Position numbers and translations under genes: made by a program. The notes under the pieces were generated by a model. That model did no database searches, was not told where the DNA came from, and saw only the letters and a program-made list of their open reading frames with translations. 60,108 nt of DNA. Origin: Streptomyces sp. SID10853 (lineage in GTDB: Bacteria > Actinomycetota > Actinomycetes > Streptomycetales > Streptomycetaceae). The stretch lies in assembly GCF_010548145.1 (NCBI RefSeq), contig NZ_JAAGLN010000012.1, forward strand, positions 1 through 60,108, given 5' to 3'. Positions 7,259 to 16,246 of this stretch are shown here, piece by piece (the first letter of the stretch is position 1; each line of letters opens with the position of its first letter).

Positions 7259-9379
7259 GTGTCTGGGAAGAACTTAAGAAGGACTCAGCTCCGGCCCGAG
7301 AGACCGGAGGGGCAGAACGGGAAGGGAAACCCCCTGCCCGGCAGGTCCAGAAGGATGCGCGTCCTTCGCCGGACGGCCGTCGGTGTCGCGGCGCTGCTGT
7401 TCCTGGGATCCGGGGTGGCGACGGCGACCGCAGCCGACGGCAGCGGGGGCGGGGGCTTCGTCCGCAACCCGAATCCGAATGCCGCGCCGTCGGCCAGGCC
7501 GGCCGCCGGGCCCGCGATGAAACCCATGACCGCAGCGGCGTCCCGGCCCGTGTCGGGCAAGAACCCCTCGGCGGGGCCGGGCACGAAGGACACCTCAGGC
7601 GCCTGGCAGGTCAGCACCCCCAAGGTCAAGCTGAGCAACACCGTGACCAACTCCGACGGCAGCACGGCCGACCTCACCTTCGAGGTCTGGACCGCCGACT
7701 CCGCGGGGAAGGCCAAGACCCAGGTGGCCATCAGCGACGACCAGTACGGCGTCCTGGTGTCCGGCTTCGTCAAGTCCGGTTCGACCGCATCCGTGACCGT
7801 GGGGGCCGGATATCTGAAGCCGAACGTCGACTACGTCTTCCACACGTCCGCCTACGCCAAGGACAGCGGTCTGTACGAGACGTCGTGGTCGCCCTGGGCC
7901 CGGTTCCGCGTCACGATGCCCGTCGACCTGACCCTGCCCAACCCCAATGCCTCGGCGGCGAACCCGGACCAGACCGCCCAGCCGTACACCGACACTCCGG
8001 CGCCGCCGTCTCCCTGGCAGACCGCGGCCGGCCCGAGCGGTGACCGTTCCGTCGCACCCGGGGCGTTCGGGACCCACTGCACCACCTCGTCGGACGGCGT
8101 GAAGGTGTGCGGCACGGCCGAGCCCTACGACGGCCACAACTTCACGCTCCACCGCGGCGCCGGCCCGCAGGCCAAGGCCGCCGCACCGTCGTCCCTGGTC
8201 AGCGGCTGCGACCCGGCCAACCCGCGGGCGGGGCTGTGGACGACGCGCTTCGAGGAGTGCTCGTCGTTCACCATGGAGTGGGAGGCGACACTCAACGATG
8301 CTCCCGTGGGCACCGTGAAGGCGCTGGTGGTCAACGAGCGTCAGCTCGACCCGAAGTCCGGGAACATCACCGAGCGGATCAACGTCACCGACGTGGACGT
8401 TCCGGCGACCATCCCCGCGTTCACCCTGGACCCCCCGAAGATCGACTGCGAGCCCTCAGGGAACTGCGGCGTCCAGGACGTCAGCGGCTGGACGGGTGCG
8501 GCAGCGTGGGTGCCGGGCGACCACCACAGCGTGTCCGCGGACGCCTCCTACATCTGGGGGCCGGACCTGACCGGGCCGAACAGCACCAAGCCGCAGGTGA
8601 TGAAGCTCGGCGTCGCCGTCGCACTGCAGGGCAACCCGAAGATCCCGGGCCAGACGGTGCAGACGACCCCCGCGTACTTCATGGACGTCGCGGGCGGCGA
8701 CCTGGAGAACGGCGGAGCCCCCGACCAGATCCGCTGCGACAACACCAAGATCATCAGCAAGGTGCCGACCACCGGCTGTGTGTTCCACAACTACGTGCCG
8801 ACCTACACCTTCAACGCGGCGAAGTACCCGCAGGCGTCGTCACACGCCTGGCTGATCCAGCACAAGCTGGCCAACCACCCCGGCAGCAAGGCCGACAGCA
8901 AGCCGCTGTACTTCCTGCCCGACGGTGACATCAGCGGCAACCGGACGGTGATCTGTCCCACCGGATGGGCGGCTGCGAACGGCGACACCAGCGCCCTCAA
9001 CGGCGCCACGGACAAGGAGCTGAACTGCGACGAGTTCGCCTTCAACGCCACCTACAACAGCGGCGGGATGCCCTCGCTCGCGGGCGGCCTGAACCCGGTC
9101 AGCAGCGGGGACGCCTGTGTGCAGACCCTGGCGAGCAAGCAGGGCACCACCGTGCACCTGTTCAACATCGACGGCTCCACGCCGACGTGGAAGGAGGTCT
9201 GCGGGCGGTCCGCGATCTCCGGGAACGACAACAGCGGTTCGATGGCCGGGTTCGGGGCCTTCAACGCGAACCAGCGGCTGCTGGACCGTGACCCGTACTG
9301 GCTGGACACCAACATGAGCGCGGCGTGCTCCGCCGACAGCGCGACCGTGAAGTGCACCATGACCGCGAACAACCAGTAG
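7259..9379 (+). CDS. Secreted protein with C-terminal NucA/NucB-type nuclease domain
   Basis: The product is about 706 aa. An arginine-rich n-region and hydrophobic segment (VAALLFLGSGVATATAA) form a signal peptide, followed by a Pro/Ala/Asn-rich linker. Next comes a beta-rich, fibronectin-like module (about residues 130-230) ending in ETSWSPWARFRV, then a cysteine-containing region. The C-terminal third has NCDEFAFNATYNSGG at about residues 589-603, matching the catalytic CDE(Y/F) motif of NucA/NucB secreted DNases. GTG 7259 is chosen because GAGAGGA lies 10 nt upstream; ATG 7355 would give a conventional shorter signal peptide. Extracellular DNA degradation is the likely role; activity on other polymers is not excluded. 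Confidence 0.72.
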   Translation: MSGKNLRRTQLRPERPEGQNGKGNPLPGRSRRMRVLRRTAVGVAALLFLGSGVATATAADGSGGGGFVRNPNPNAAPSARPAAGPAMKPMTAAASRPVSGKNPSAGPGTKDTSGAWQVSTPKVKLSNTVTNSDGSTADLTFEVWTADSAGKAKTQVAISDDQYGVLVSGFVKSGSTASVTVGAGYLKPNVDYVFHTSAYAKDSGLYETSWSPWARFRVTMPVDLTLPNPNASAANPDQTAQPYTDTPAPPSPWQTAAGPSGDRSVAPGAFGTHCTTSSDGVKVCGTAEPYDGHNFTLHRGAGPQAKAAAPSSLVSGCDPANPRAGLWTTRFEECSSFTMEWEATLNDAPVGTVKALVVNERQLDPKSGNITERINVTDVDVPATIPAFTLDPPKIDCEPSGNCGVQDVSGWTGAAAWVPGDHHSVSADASYIWGPDLTGPNSTKPQVMKLGVAVALQGNPKIPGQTVQTTPAYFMDVAGGDLENGGAPDQIRCDNTKIISKVPTTGCVFHNYVPTYTFNAAKYPQASSHAWLIQHKLANHPGSKADSKPLYFLPDGDISGNRTVICPTGWAAANGDTSALNGATDKELNCDEFAFNATYNSGGMPSLAGGLNPVSSGDACVQTLASKQGTTVHLFNIDGSTPTWKEVCGRSAISGNDNSGSMAGFGAFNANQRLLDRDPYWLDTNMSAACSADSATVKCTMTANNQ

Positions 9380-9424
9380 CCGCACCCCGGTTCACAGGGG
9401 GCAGCTCACAGAGAACGGCTCACA

Positions 9425-9457
9425 GGGGGCGCCGCGCCGGGAGGGCGCGGCGCCCCC
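9425..9457. terminator. Bidirectional terminator hairpin
   Basis: A perfect 14-bp G+C stem (GGGGGCGCCGCGCC and its complement) with a GGGAG loop lies between the convergent ends of the secreted nuclease-like gene and the minus-strand hypothetical gene. A neighbouring short repeat of GCTCACAG-like words precedes it. Confidence 0.75.
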
Positions 9458-9469
9458 GCCGCCACCGGT

Positions 9470-10132
9470 TCACACCGGCGACGGCAGGTGCACCGCGGGC
9501 AGCAGCCCCAGCTCGATCTCCCGACGTGGCAGCGAGAGCCCGAGAGTATCGCCCACCGCGGTGAACAGCCGCTTCGCCAACTCCTCGTCCTCGTCCTCGG
9601 GGTCGTCGCAGCCCGGGAAAGTGTCCCGCACTGCCCCGGCCGTGCGCATGGCCGCGTCCAGTGCCGCGAGCCTCCCGAGCCGGTCCCCGGGCGGGACCGC
9701 GGTCTCCAGCAGGCTGTCACCGGGCTCCCCCGAGCCCACTTCCCCCGCCGCGTCGACGTAGCACACCCACGGGTGCTCGTGCAGGAAGCGGTCCAGGCAG
9801 ACCAGTTCGCCGCCCGGCTCCACCAAGGTGTCCTGGCCCAGCCGGTCGAGGAAGACGAGGTGCCAGGTGGACCGCTCGACCTCCACGACGTACGACCACT
9901 CTCCGCTGCGGCCGAACATCGCCACGCTGTCGCCCAGGTCCACGCTCAGCCTGTCGAAGTCCTTGAACAGCGGCGGCCGTTCGGCCATGCGGCGGTCGGC
10001 GCCGAGGCGGACCACGAAGTCCACCGGGTCCACCCCGCGCACCGCCGTGAGGGAGATGTCCGAGAGCATCCCGCTCTTGGCGATCGCACCGCTGTACCAG
10101 TGCTCGCCGATCCAGGCCAGGCCGTCCGTCAT
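9470..10132 (-). CDS. Hypothetical soluble protein, possibly DUF6461-like
   Basis: This 220-aa acidic protein has no signal peptide or membrane segment. The N-terminus (MTDGLAWIGEHWYSGA), the early VDFVVRLG and the later segment with a Trp-rich EWSYVVEVERS recall the DUF6461 family of Streptomyces, whose members open with a DGLxW motif; I give this only as a resemblance. ATG at 10132 was chosen over an upstream ATG at 10231 because the 33-residue extension is Arg/Cys-rich and unlike the rest. It is divergent from the GlxA-type regulator gene. Function is unknown. Confidence 0.65.
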   Translation of the reverse strand: MTDGLAWIGEHWYSGAIAKSGMLSDISLTAVRGVDPVDFVVRLGADRRMAERPPLFKDFDRLSVDLGDSVAMFGRSGEWSYVVEVERSTWHLVFLDRLGQDTLVEPGGELVCLDRFLHEHPWVCYVDAAGEVGSGEPGDSLLETAVPPGDRLGRLAALDAAMRTAGAVRDTFPGCDDPEDEDEELAKRLFTAVGDTLGLSLPRREIELGLLPAVHLPSPV

Positions 10133-10284
10133 CGTGCCGTCCCCTCTCCTCGTTCTCCGCGCACACGTTACCGAGCCCCGGCATGTGCACACCGCCCAGG
10201 AACGCGCCCTTCGCTCCGGGACATGGCGCAAAACGTGGGGTGTGTGTCGTTGACGCCATCCGGCCCGGACCGCAGGGTGGAGGG

Positions 10285-11256
10285 GTGGAACAGCGCCGCA
10301 CCGTCTTTGTGATCTTCGAGGGTTTCCAGTCCCTCGACCTCTCCGGCCCCTACGAGGTCTTCCACCATGCCGGCCGGCTGACCGGCGGCTACTCCTGCCT
10401 CGTCACGGCGCCGCTGCCGGGCCTGGTCAGGTCCGGCAGCGGCCTTTCCGTACACGTTCCCCAGGGGGTGGCCGACCTGGACCCTGCCGGGTTCGACACC
10501 GTGGTGGTCGTGGGCGGCGGTGGAGTCGACGAGGCCCGGCACGATCCGGCGCTGACCTCCTGGCTCTCCGCCGCGGGGGCCGGTGCCCGGCGCGTCACGT
10601 CGGTGTGCAGCGGGGTCTTCCTGCTGGCTGCGAGCGGTCTGGCCGGGGGACGGCGGGTGACCACCCACTGGGCGCGTGAGCAGCAGCTCGTACGGGAGCA
10701 CCCCGACCTGGTCGTGGACTGCGACCCCATCTACCTCAGGGACGGGCCGGTGTGGACGTCGGCGGGAGTGACAGCCGGGATGGATCTCGCGCTCGCCCTG
10801 GTGGAGGACGACGTGGGCCGGGAGGTCGCGCACGCCATCGCCCAGGAGATGGTGATGTTTCTGCACCGCCCCGGCAGCCAGTCGCAGTTCAGTGTGTCGC
10901 TGTGGTCCGCGCAGCCGGCCACCGACCCCATCCGTGCCGCCGTGACGGCGATCCACGCCGATCCCCGCGCCCGGCACGCCGTCAACGACCTCGCCTCCCA
11001 CGCCGGGCTGAGCCCCCGTCACTTCCAGCGCAGGTTCACGGGAGAACTGGGCGTACCGCCCACCACGTATGTCGAGGGCGTACGCGTCGAGGCTGTGAAG
11101 CGGGCGCTGGCCGAGAGCGACCATCCCGTCGAGACCCTCGCACGGCGGTACGGCTTCGGCACCGCCGAGACGCTGCGCCGTGCCTTCCACCGGCACCTCG
11201 GCGTCGCACCGTCCGACTACCGCGACCGGTTCCGGTCCACGAAGGAACACCGGTGA
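10285..11256 (+). CDS. GlxA/FtrA-type AraC-family transcriptional regulator
   Basis: The 323-aa protein joins an N-terminal DJ-1/PfpI-like domain (residues about 5-165, with the nucleophile-elbow cysteine in SVCSGVFLLAASG) to a C-terminal AraC/XylS DNA-binding domain (about residues 215-315, LASHAGLSPRHFQRRFTGELG and ETLARRYGFGTAETLRRAFHRHLG). The start is GTG 10285, since upstream sequence codes for a non-homologous tail and AGGG lies 7 nt before it. It is followed after 77 bp by a second DJ-1/PfpI gene on the same strand, so it may regulate it. The ligand is unknown; enzymatic activity of the DJ-1 domain is usually absent in this class. Confidence 0.88.
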   Translation: MEQRRTVFVIFEGFQSLDLSGPYEVFHHAGRLTGGYSCLVTAPLPGLVRSGSGLSVHVPQGVADLDPAGFDTVVVVGGGGVDEARHDPALTSWLSAAGAGARRVTSVCSGVFLLAASGLAGGRRVTTHWAREQQLVREHPDLVVDCDPIYLRDGPVWTSAGVTAGMDLALALVEDDVGREVAHAIAQEMVMFLHRPGSQSQFSVSLWSAQPATDPIRAAVTAIHADPRARHAVNDLASHAGLSPRHFQRRFTGELGVPPTTYVEGVRVEAVKRALAESDHPVETLARRYGFGTAETLRRAFHRHLGVAPSDYRDRFRSTKEHR

Positions 11257-11333
11257 CCGGAGATCCCGGTGCCGTAAGCATCCCGATGACCGGGAAGTAC
11301 CCATTACCCATGACCCATGAGCAGGGAGCACCG

Positions 11334-11939
11334 ATGACCACCCATGGACTGCTGATCTTCGACGGCGCTGAGGAGCTGGACTTCGCCGGGCCCTGGGAGG
11401 TGTTCACCGCCTCATCGATGCTGCGCGACCAGGCCGACACCGCGGTCCTCATCGCCGAGCAACCCGGCGCCGTGCGCTGCAACAAGGGCATGCGGGTCCT
11501 GCCGGACCACACCCTGGAGGACCACCCCGCGCTGGACGTCCTGCTGGTTCCGGGTGGCAACGGAACCCGCCGCGAGGTGTCCAACCCCGTACTCATGGAG
11601 TGGATCCGCGAGACCGCCGCCACCACATCCTGGACCACAGCGGTCTGCACCGGCGCCCTCTTGCTGCACGAAGCGGGTCCGGCGCGCGGCCGGCGGGTCG
11701 CGACCCACTGTCTGTTCGAGGACACCCTGGAGGCCAGGGGTGACATCACTGTGGTCCGCGATGCCCGCTACGTCGTCGACGGGTCGCTCGTCACCAGCCA
11801 GGGTGTCTCCGCCGGAATCGACATGGCCCTGTGGCTCGTCGGCCGTCTGCACGGCCGCGACCACGCACGCGCCGTCCGCCGCTACATCCAGTACGAGCCC
11901 GCGCCGCCCTACCTCGCCGACGAGCCGCTGGGCGCCTGA
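11334..11939 (+). CDS. DJ-1/PfpI family protein
   Basis: This is a 201-aa single-domain DJ-1/PfpI (class I glutamine amidotransferase-like) protein. It has the acidic FDGAEELDFAGPWEVF motif near residue 10 and the conserved cysteine in TAVCTGALLLHEAG near residue 102, followed by RRVATHCLFED. Family members include isonitrile hydratase (InhA), which hydrates isocyanides to N-substituted formamides, as well as glyoxalase- or chaperone-like proteins. Its position behind the GlxA regulator suggests a regulator-enzyme pair. Substrate is not visible. GGGAG precedes the ATG. Confidence 0.85.
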   Translation: MTTHGLLIFDGAEELDFAGPWEVFTASSMLRDQADTAVLIAEQPGAVRCNKGMRVLPDHTLEDHPALDVLLVPGGNGTRREVSNPVLMEWIRETAATTSWTTAVCTGALLLHEAGPARGRRVATHCLFEDTLEARGDITVVRDARYVVDGSLVTSQGVSAGIDMALWLVGRLHGRDHARAVRRYIQYEPAPPYLADEPLGA

Positions 11940-12027
11940 GACGGGTACGGCGGGCGGGGCCTGATCTCTCCCCACAACTCGCCGCACCCGTAGGGTCATT
12001 GAACGCCTGCGAGGGAGGGAACGGACC

Positions 12028-12879
12028 ATGCCGAAGGTCGCTGGACTGCTGTACTACCCGGTGAAGGGGTGTGGCGTCGTATCGACGACGGCCGCCACCG
12101 TGACGTCGGCCGGGCTGACGCACGACCGGAGTTTCATGGTCGTCAGCGAAGAGGGCGTCTTCATGACCCAGCGCCGTCACCCACGGCTCGCACTGATCGC
12201 GCCCGCCGTCAGCGCGGACGAGCAGACCCTCACACTGCGCGCGGACGAACGCCACGGGGCGGTGCGTGTTCCCGTGGACACGACCGGCCCGCGCCGGGAC
12301 GTGGACCTCTTCGGTCGACCGTACCGGGGCATCGACCAGGGAGCCGCGGCCGCCCGGTGGCTTTCGGATTTCCTGGGCGTGCGGAGCCGGCTGGTGCGCG
12401 TACCGCCGGAACACGGCCGCGTCACCGACGGGCGGACGCCGGGCACTTCGGGCTACGCCGACAGCTGCGCCCTGCATATCGTGTCGGCGTCCAGTCTGGA
12501 CCACCTCAACGGCAGGCTCCTGGCCCGCGGTGCGCATCCGCTGGCCATGAACCGCTTCCGGCCCAACATCGTGGTGGACGGGTGGGCCGAGCCGCACACC
12601 GAGGACCGCGCCCTGCGTATCCGGGTCGGCGACGCCGAACTGGGGTACGCCAAGCTCGCCATCCGGTGCGCCGTCACCCTGGTGGACCAGGAGACAGCGG
12701 CCAAGGCCGGCCCGGAACCGATGCGCACGCTCGCCCTGTACCGCAGGGCGGCCACAGGCGGTGTCGCGTTCGGCTCCAAGTACGCGGTGCTGCGGCCGGG
12801 GAAGGTCTCGCTGGGTGACGCCGTGGAAGTCACCCGGTGGGGTGTCTCCGAGCTGCACGGCCCGACCGGCCGGTCATGA
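12028..12879 (+). CDS. MOSC domain protein (mARC/YcbX-like)
   Basis: The 283-aa protein has an N-terminal MOSC-N beta-barrel (YYPVKGCG near residue 10, HDRSFMVV near 32) and a MOSC domain with NRFRPNIVVDG and a cysteine in LAIRCAVTLVD near residue 213, which corresponds to the molybdenum-coordinating cysteine of mARC and YcbX. Such enzymes reduce N-hydroxylated compounds using the molybdenum cofactor and an electron carrier. No ferredoxin domain is fused here, so an external donor would be needed. It appears to be a stand-alone gene ending before a tandem repeat block. Confidence 0.85.
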   Translation: MPKVAGLLYYPVKGCGVVSTTAATVTSAGLTHDRSFMVVSEEGVFMTQRRHPRLALIAPAVSADEQTLTLRADERHGAVRVPVDTTGPRRDVDLFGRPYRGIDQGAAAARWLSDFLGVRSRLVRVPPEHGRVTDGRTPGTSGYADSCALHIVSASSLDHLNGRLLARGAHPLAMNRFRPNIVVDGWAEPHTEDRALRIRVGDAELGYAKLAIRCAVTLVDQETAAKAGPEPMRTLALYRRAATGGVAFGSKYAVLRPGKVSLGDAVEVTRWGVSELHGPTGRS

Positions 12880-12897
12880 CCCGCCGGTGACACTGGA

Positions 12898-13017
12898 CCG
12901 GTGGTGTTCGTCGGCCGGGTGATGCCCGTCGGCCGGTGGTGACCGTCGGCCGGTGGTGTTCGTCGGCCGGTGGTGACCGCCGACCGGTGGTGCCCGTCGG
13001 CCGGGTGATGTTCGGCA
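12898..13017. repeat. Tandem repeat, seven 17-18-bp units
   Basis: Seven head-to-tail copies with consensus CCGGTGGTGNCCGTCGG fill the gap between the convergent MOSC and phosphatase genes. Two units carry a one-base insertion (CCGGGTGATG). Copies differ at two or three positions, so it is an aged minisatellite. No spacers of constant unique sequence are present, so it is not CRISPR. Confidence 0.85.
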
Positions 13018-13050
13018 GCCCCCGCCGCGACAGCGCCCGTCGGCGGCCCC

Positions 13051-14535
13051 TCACGGAACCGCCACGGCGGGCCCGGTCCGCGGTGGGCCGGTACGGACCG
13101 CGATCAGCGCCACATCGTCGGTTCCGTCGCTCGCCAGCCCGGCGAGCAGTTCGTCGCAGAACACCTCAAGCGGCTTACGGGCGAGGGCTGCCGCGTGCTG
13201 CCGCAGTCGGGCCAGACCGCGGTCCAGCCCTTCGGCCCGGCGCTCGATGAGACCGTCCGTGTACAGCAGGAGGGTGGATTCGGGCGGCAGTCGTTCCACC
13301 GCGCCCGAGCGGTGCTCATCCGGGTCCATCCCCACCAGCATCCCCCGGCCGCCGTCGAGGAAGCGGGTCTCCCCCTCGCGGGTCACCAGCAGGGGCGCGG
13401 GGTGCCCCGCCACCGAGTAGTGGAACTGCCAGGACTGGTCGGGCGCCGTCTTCTCGACCAGCCCGTAGATACAGGTCAGCGTCTGGTGCGGGGAGAGGAT
13501 CTGGTGCGCGGCGTCCAGCCGCGCAAGGATCTTGCCGGGTGGTTCCTTGCGGTCGCAGGCGATACCCCGGAGCACATTGCGGGTCTGGCTCATCATGATC
13601 GCCGCACGCAGATCGTGTCCCGCGATATCGCCGATGATCAGTGCCAGGGCGCCGTCGGGCAGCACAAAGGCGTCGTACCAGTCGCCGCCGACCCGTGTGG
13701 TGGCCATCGCCGACTGGTACCGGGCAGCGAGTTCGAGCGGCCCGTGCGCGGGCAGGTCGGGAAGCAGTGAACGCTGCAGGTGCTCAGCGGTGTGCTGCAC
13801 CTCCGAATGCAGGCGCGCGTTGTCGATGGCCAGCGCCACCCGGTGGGCGAGGTCCTCGACCAGCGCGAGGCTGTCCTCCGTCAGCGCCGCCTCCCTGCGG
13901 GTACGCGCCAGGGTCAGCACCCCGAACACCTGGCGCCGCGCCCGCAGCGGAGCGACCACCGCCGTGTCGGTCTCCAGACTCAGGAAGAGTTCGAGTTCAC
14001 GCGCCAGCAGCGGGTCGTCGTCGGCACGCGGGGAGCGGAAGTCCGTGAGCAGCACGGGCCCCACCCCTTGCAGCGCACGGGCCCACCCCGCCTCGGATCC
14101 CTCGGCCGACGGCAGGGGCCCCTCGTACAGGCCGGGGGCCGACCTCTCGGCCTCCCGGTGTTCGACGGCGACACGGCGCAGCTGTCCCTCCCCGTCCAGC
14201 AGGTCCACGGCGCACCAGTCGGCGAGGCCGGGGACCAGGGTGCGGCAGAGCCGCCGGATTCCGGTGTCCGTGTCGAGGGTGCTGGCCAGGGCTTCGGCGG
14301 CATTGATGAGGAGCGTGAGCCGGTCGAGTGCATGCTGCACCTCTTCGTCGACCTCGTAGGGCTCCTCGTCGGCGGCGGCACGCCCCTCCCCCGCCGGGCC
14401 GCCCTTCTCCGGCGGGGGGTCCATCTCGGCCGGGCGGTCCTTCTCCGCCGGGCCGTCCTTCTCCGGCGGGCGGTCCTTCTCGGCCGGGCCGTCCTTCTCC
14501 GGCTTCCCGGCCGAGGGGTCCTGCAGCGCGCACAT
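13051..14535 (-). CDS. GAF domain-containing PP2C/SpoIIE-type serine phosphatase
   Basis: This 494-aa protein starts with a charged repetitive tail (residues about 8-50, alternating EKDGPA / EKDRPP units). A GAF-like sensor domain follows (about 75-240, GIRRLCRTLVPGLADWCAVDLLDG), then a PP2C/SpoIIE phosphatase domain (about 255-485) with GGDWYDAFVL, IGDIAGHDLRAA and the late TDGLIERR and DGTDDVALIAV motifs. The metal-binding aspartates are present. Such proteins dephosphorylate anti-sigma-factor antagonists in Streptomyces partner-switching systems. No anti-sigma or antagonist gene is adjacent. The tail is low complexity and made by DNA-level repeats at 14400-14515. Confidence 0.88.
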   Translation of the reverse strand: MCALQDPSAGKPEKDGPAEKDRPPEKDGPAEKDRPAEMDPPPEKGGPAGEGRAAADEEPYEVDEEVQHALDRLTLLINAAEALASTLDTDTGIRRLCRTLVPGLADWCAVDLLDGEGQLRRVAVEHREAERSAPGLYEGPLPSAEGSEAGWARALQGVGPVLLTDFRSPRADDDPLLARELELFLSLETDTAVVAPLRARRQVFGVLTLARTRREAALTEDSLALVEDLAHRVALAIDNARLHSEVQHTAEHLQRSLLPDLPAHGPLELAARYQSAMATTRVGGDWYDAFVLPDGALALIIGDIAGHDLRAAIMMSQTRNVLRGIACDRKEPPGKILARLDAAHQILSPHQTLTCIYGLVEKTAPDQSWQFHYSVAGHPAPLLVTREGETRFLDGGRGMLVGMDPDEHRSGAVERLPPESTLLLYTDGLIERRAEGLDRGLARLRQHAAALARKPLEVFCDELLAGLASDGTDDVALIAVRTGPPRTGPAVAVP

Positions 14536-14795
14536 GCCGGCTCCTTGCCTCCGCTGCGGACGGCCGGCGAAGGGGAAAGCCGCCCGCCCTCACATTCTGC
14601 GACCCACCAGGTGCCCCGGCATGTCCGGTACGCGCGTCACCCCTGCGGAATGTCCGGGTCGGCGGCTGCCGGGCCGGCGGCGCTCCCCGCGGGTACCGTC
14701 CGCCCGGGTCCGCGCTGGGTTCCGCGCCCGCGCCGCCGGACTGTCCGTAACACCGCTTCGACGCCCGGCACTTCGCCCTCCCGGCCCTCGCGACT

Positions 14796-16166
14796 TCACG
14801 GCCGTCGGGGCCCTCGCGGCCCTCGGGGCCTTCGCGCCGCCGCGTTGTCGCCGCCGAGGAGGCGCGGAAAGCGGCCACTGCTCCACCGGTAGAGGAGGGC
14901 GACGGCCGCGACGAGCACGGGGACGGCGATGTATCCGGCTGCGAAGGGCGCGATCACGACCGTGAGGACCAGGGCGGTCAGGGCGTAACCCCGGGCCCGG
15001 CCGGTCAGCAGCCGGACCCCGGCCGCCGTGCCGATGAGGTAGGTCACCAGCACGAGGGAGGCCGGCAGGCCGACGATGTCCTCCGTACCCCAGCCGCCGA
15101 GCCGGGTGACCACAAGCCCGGCCGCTCCGGTCCCGCCCACGGTCAGCACCCCGGCCACCGGGACGCCGCGCGCGTTGCGGTGCGCCAGGGGGGCCGGGAG
15201 CCAGCCGTCCCGGCCGAGCCCGTAGCCCAGCCGGGAGACGGCCGCGATGAAGGCGTTGGTGGTGCCGAGGCTGATCACGGTGGCGAGGACAGCGGCGGCG
15301 ACGGTGGCGCTGAACCCGAGCCCGGCCCCCAGCACCTGCCCGACCGCGATCCGGTCCAGCCGGGCGTTGCCGTAGGTCCCGGTGCCGACGACGGCGAAGG
15401 AGACCCCCAGGTACAGCACGACGACCACGGCGACCGTCGTCACCGTCGCCCGGGTCAGGTCGCGGTGTACGTCACGGAACTCACCCGCCAGATGGGCGAC
15501 CGCCTCCCACCCCGCGAAGGCGAAGAACAGTACGACGGCCCCGTCGGCGATACCGGACAGGCCGTGCGGCGCGAAGGCGGAGAACGAGGAGAACCCGGAC
15601 GTGTGGACACGCGCGAGGGCGGTCAGCGCGGCGGCCAGGAGCAGCAGCGCCACACCGCCCGAGAGGGCGAGCTGCACGCGGCCGCTGAGCCGCAGCCCCA
15701 CCAGATTGGCCGCGACCGCGAGCGCGAGGATGACCGCGGCGAAGAGGAACGCGCGGTCCTGGTCCAGGCGGAGCGCGGCAACGATGTAGTAACCCCCGGT
15801 CAGCGGCACGATGGTCTGTCCGACCGACCCGGCGACGAAGTAGAACCACCCGGCGAGCCCGCCCGCCGTCGGCCCGAAGGCGCGGGTGGCGTAGGTGGAG
15901 ATTCCACCGGGGTCGGGGAATCGGGTGGCCAGGGCCGCGAACGTCATCGCGAGCGGCAGGCCGAGCAGGCCCATGAAGAGCCACGACACCAACGAAGCGG
16001 GCCCTGCGGCCGACGCGACCTGACCGGGCAGTACCAGCACTCCGGCGCCGAGTACGGCTCCGACGTACAGAGCCACGGCCTGCCCGTAGCCGATCGTGCC
16101 CTGTGGAGGGGAGGCTTCCGCAGTGCTGCTTTCGTGCGTGTTCGGGGGGTGCCCGGTGGCGCTCAT
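14796..16166 (-). CDS. APC superfamily amino-acid permease (YjeH-like)
   Basis: This 456-aa transporter has 11-12 hydrophobic segments and the APC fold signature in helix 1 (YVGAVLGAGVLVLPG near residue 35). It also has FPDPGGISTYATRAFG and a helix-6-like FFAFAGWEAVAHLAGEFRD. The organisation resembles the YjeH/neutral amino-acid exporter subfamily. ATG at 16166 has GAAGGA 5-6 nt upstream; the same frame continues 5' but that extension is Arg/Pro-rich shadow of the divergent regulator gene. The AraC-type regulator gene starts 80 bp away on the other strand and may control it. Confidence 0.85.
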   Translation of the reverse strand: MSATGHPPNTHESSTAEASPPQGTIGYGQAVALYVGAVLGAGVLVLPGQVASAAGPASLVSWLFMGLLGLPLAMTFAALATRFPDPGGISTYATRAFGPTAGGLAGWFYFVAGSVGQTIVPLTGGYYIVAALRLDQDRAFLFAAVILALAVAANLVGLRLSGRVQLALSGGVALLLLAAALTALARVHTSGFSSFSAFAPHGLSGIADGAVVLFFAFAGWEAVAHLAGEFRDVHRDLTRATVTTVAVVVVLYLGVSFAVVGTGTYGNARLDRIAVGQVLGAGLGFSATVAAAVLATVISLGTTNAFIAAVSRLGYGLGRDGWLPAPLAHRNARGVPVAGVLTVGGTGAAGLVVTRLGGWGTEDIVGLPASLVLVTYLIGTAAGVRLLTGRARGYALTALVLTVVIAPFAAGYIAVPVLVAAVALLYRWSSGRFPRLLGGDNAAARRPRGPRGPRRP

Positions 16167-16246
16167 CCCGGTCCTTCTCTCTCGCGGCGGTCTCCCTCCC
16201 AGATTCGGTATTCCGCCGTCCACGGACCAGTGGCAAGCTTGCCGAC

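Noticed and set aside
12898..13017. CRISPR-like array
   Set aside because: Units are directly adjacent with no unique spacers, and no cas genes are present.
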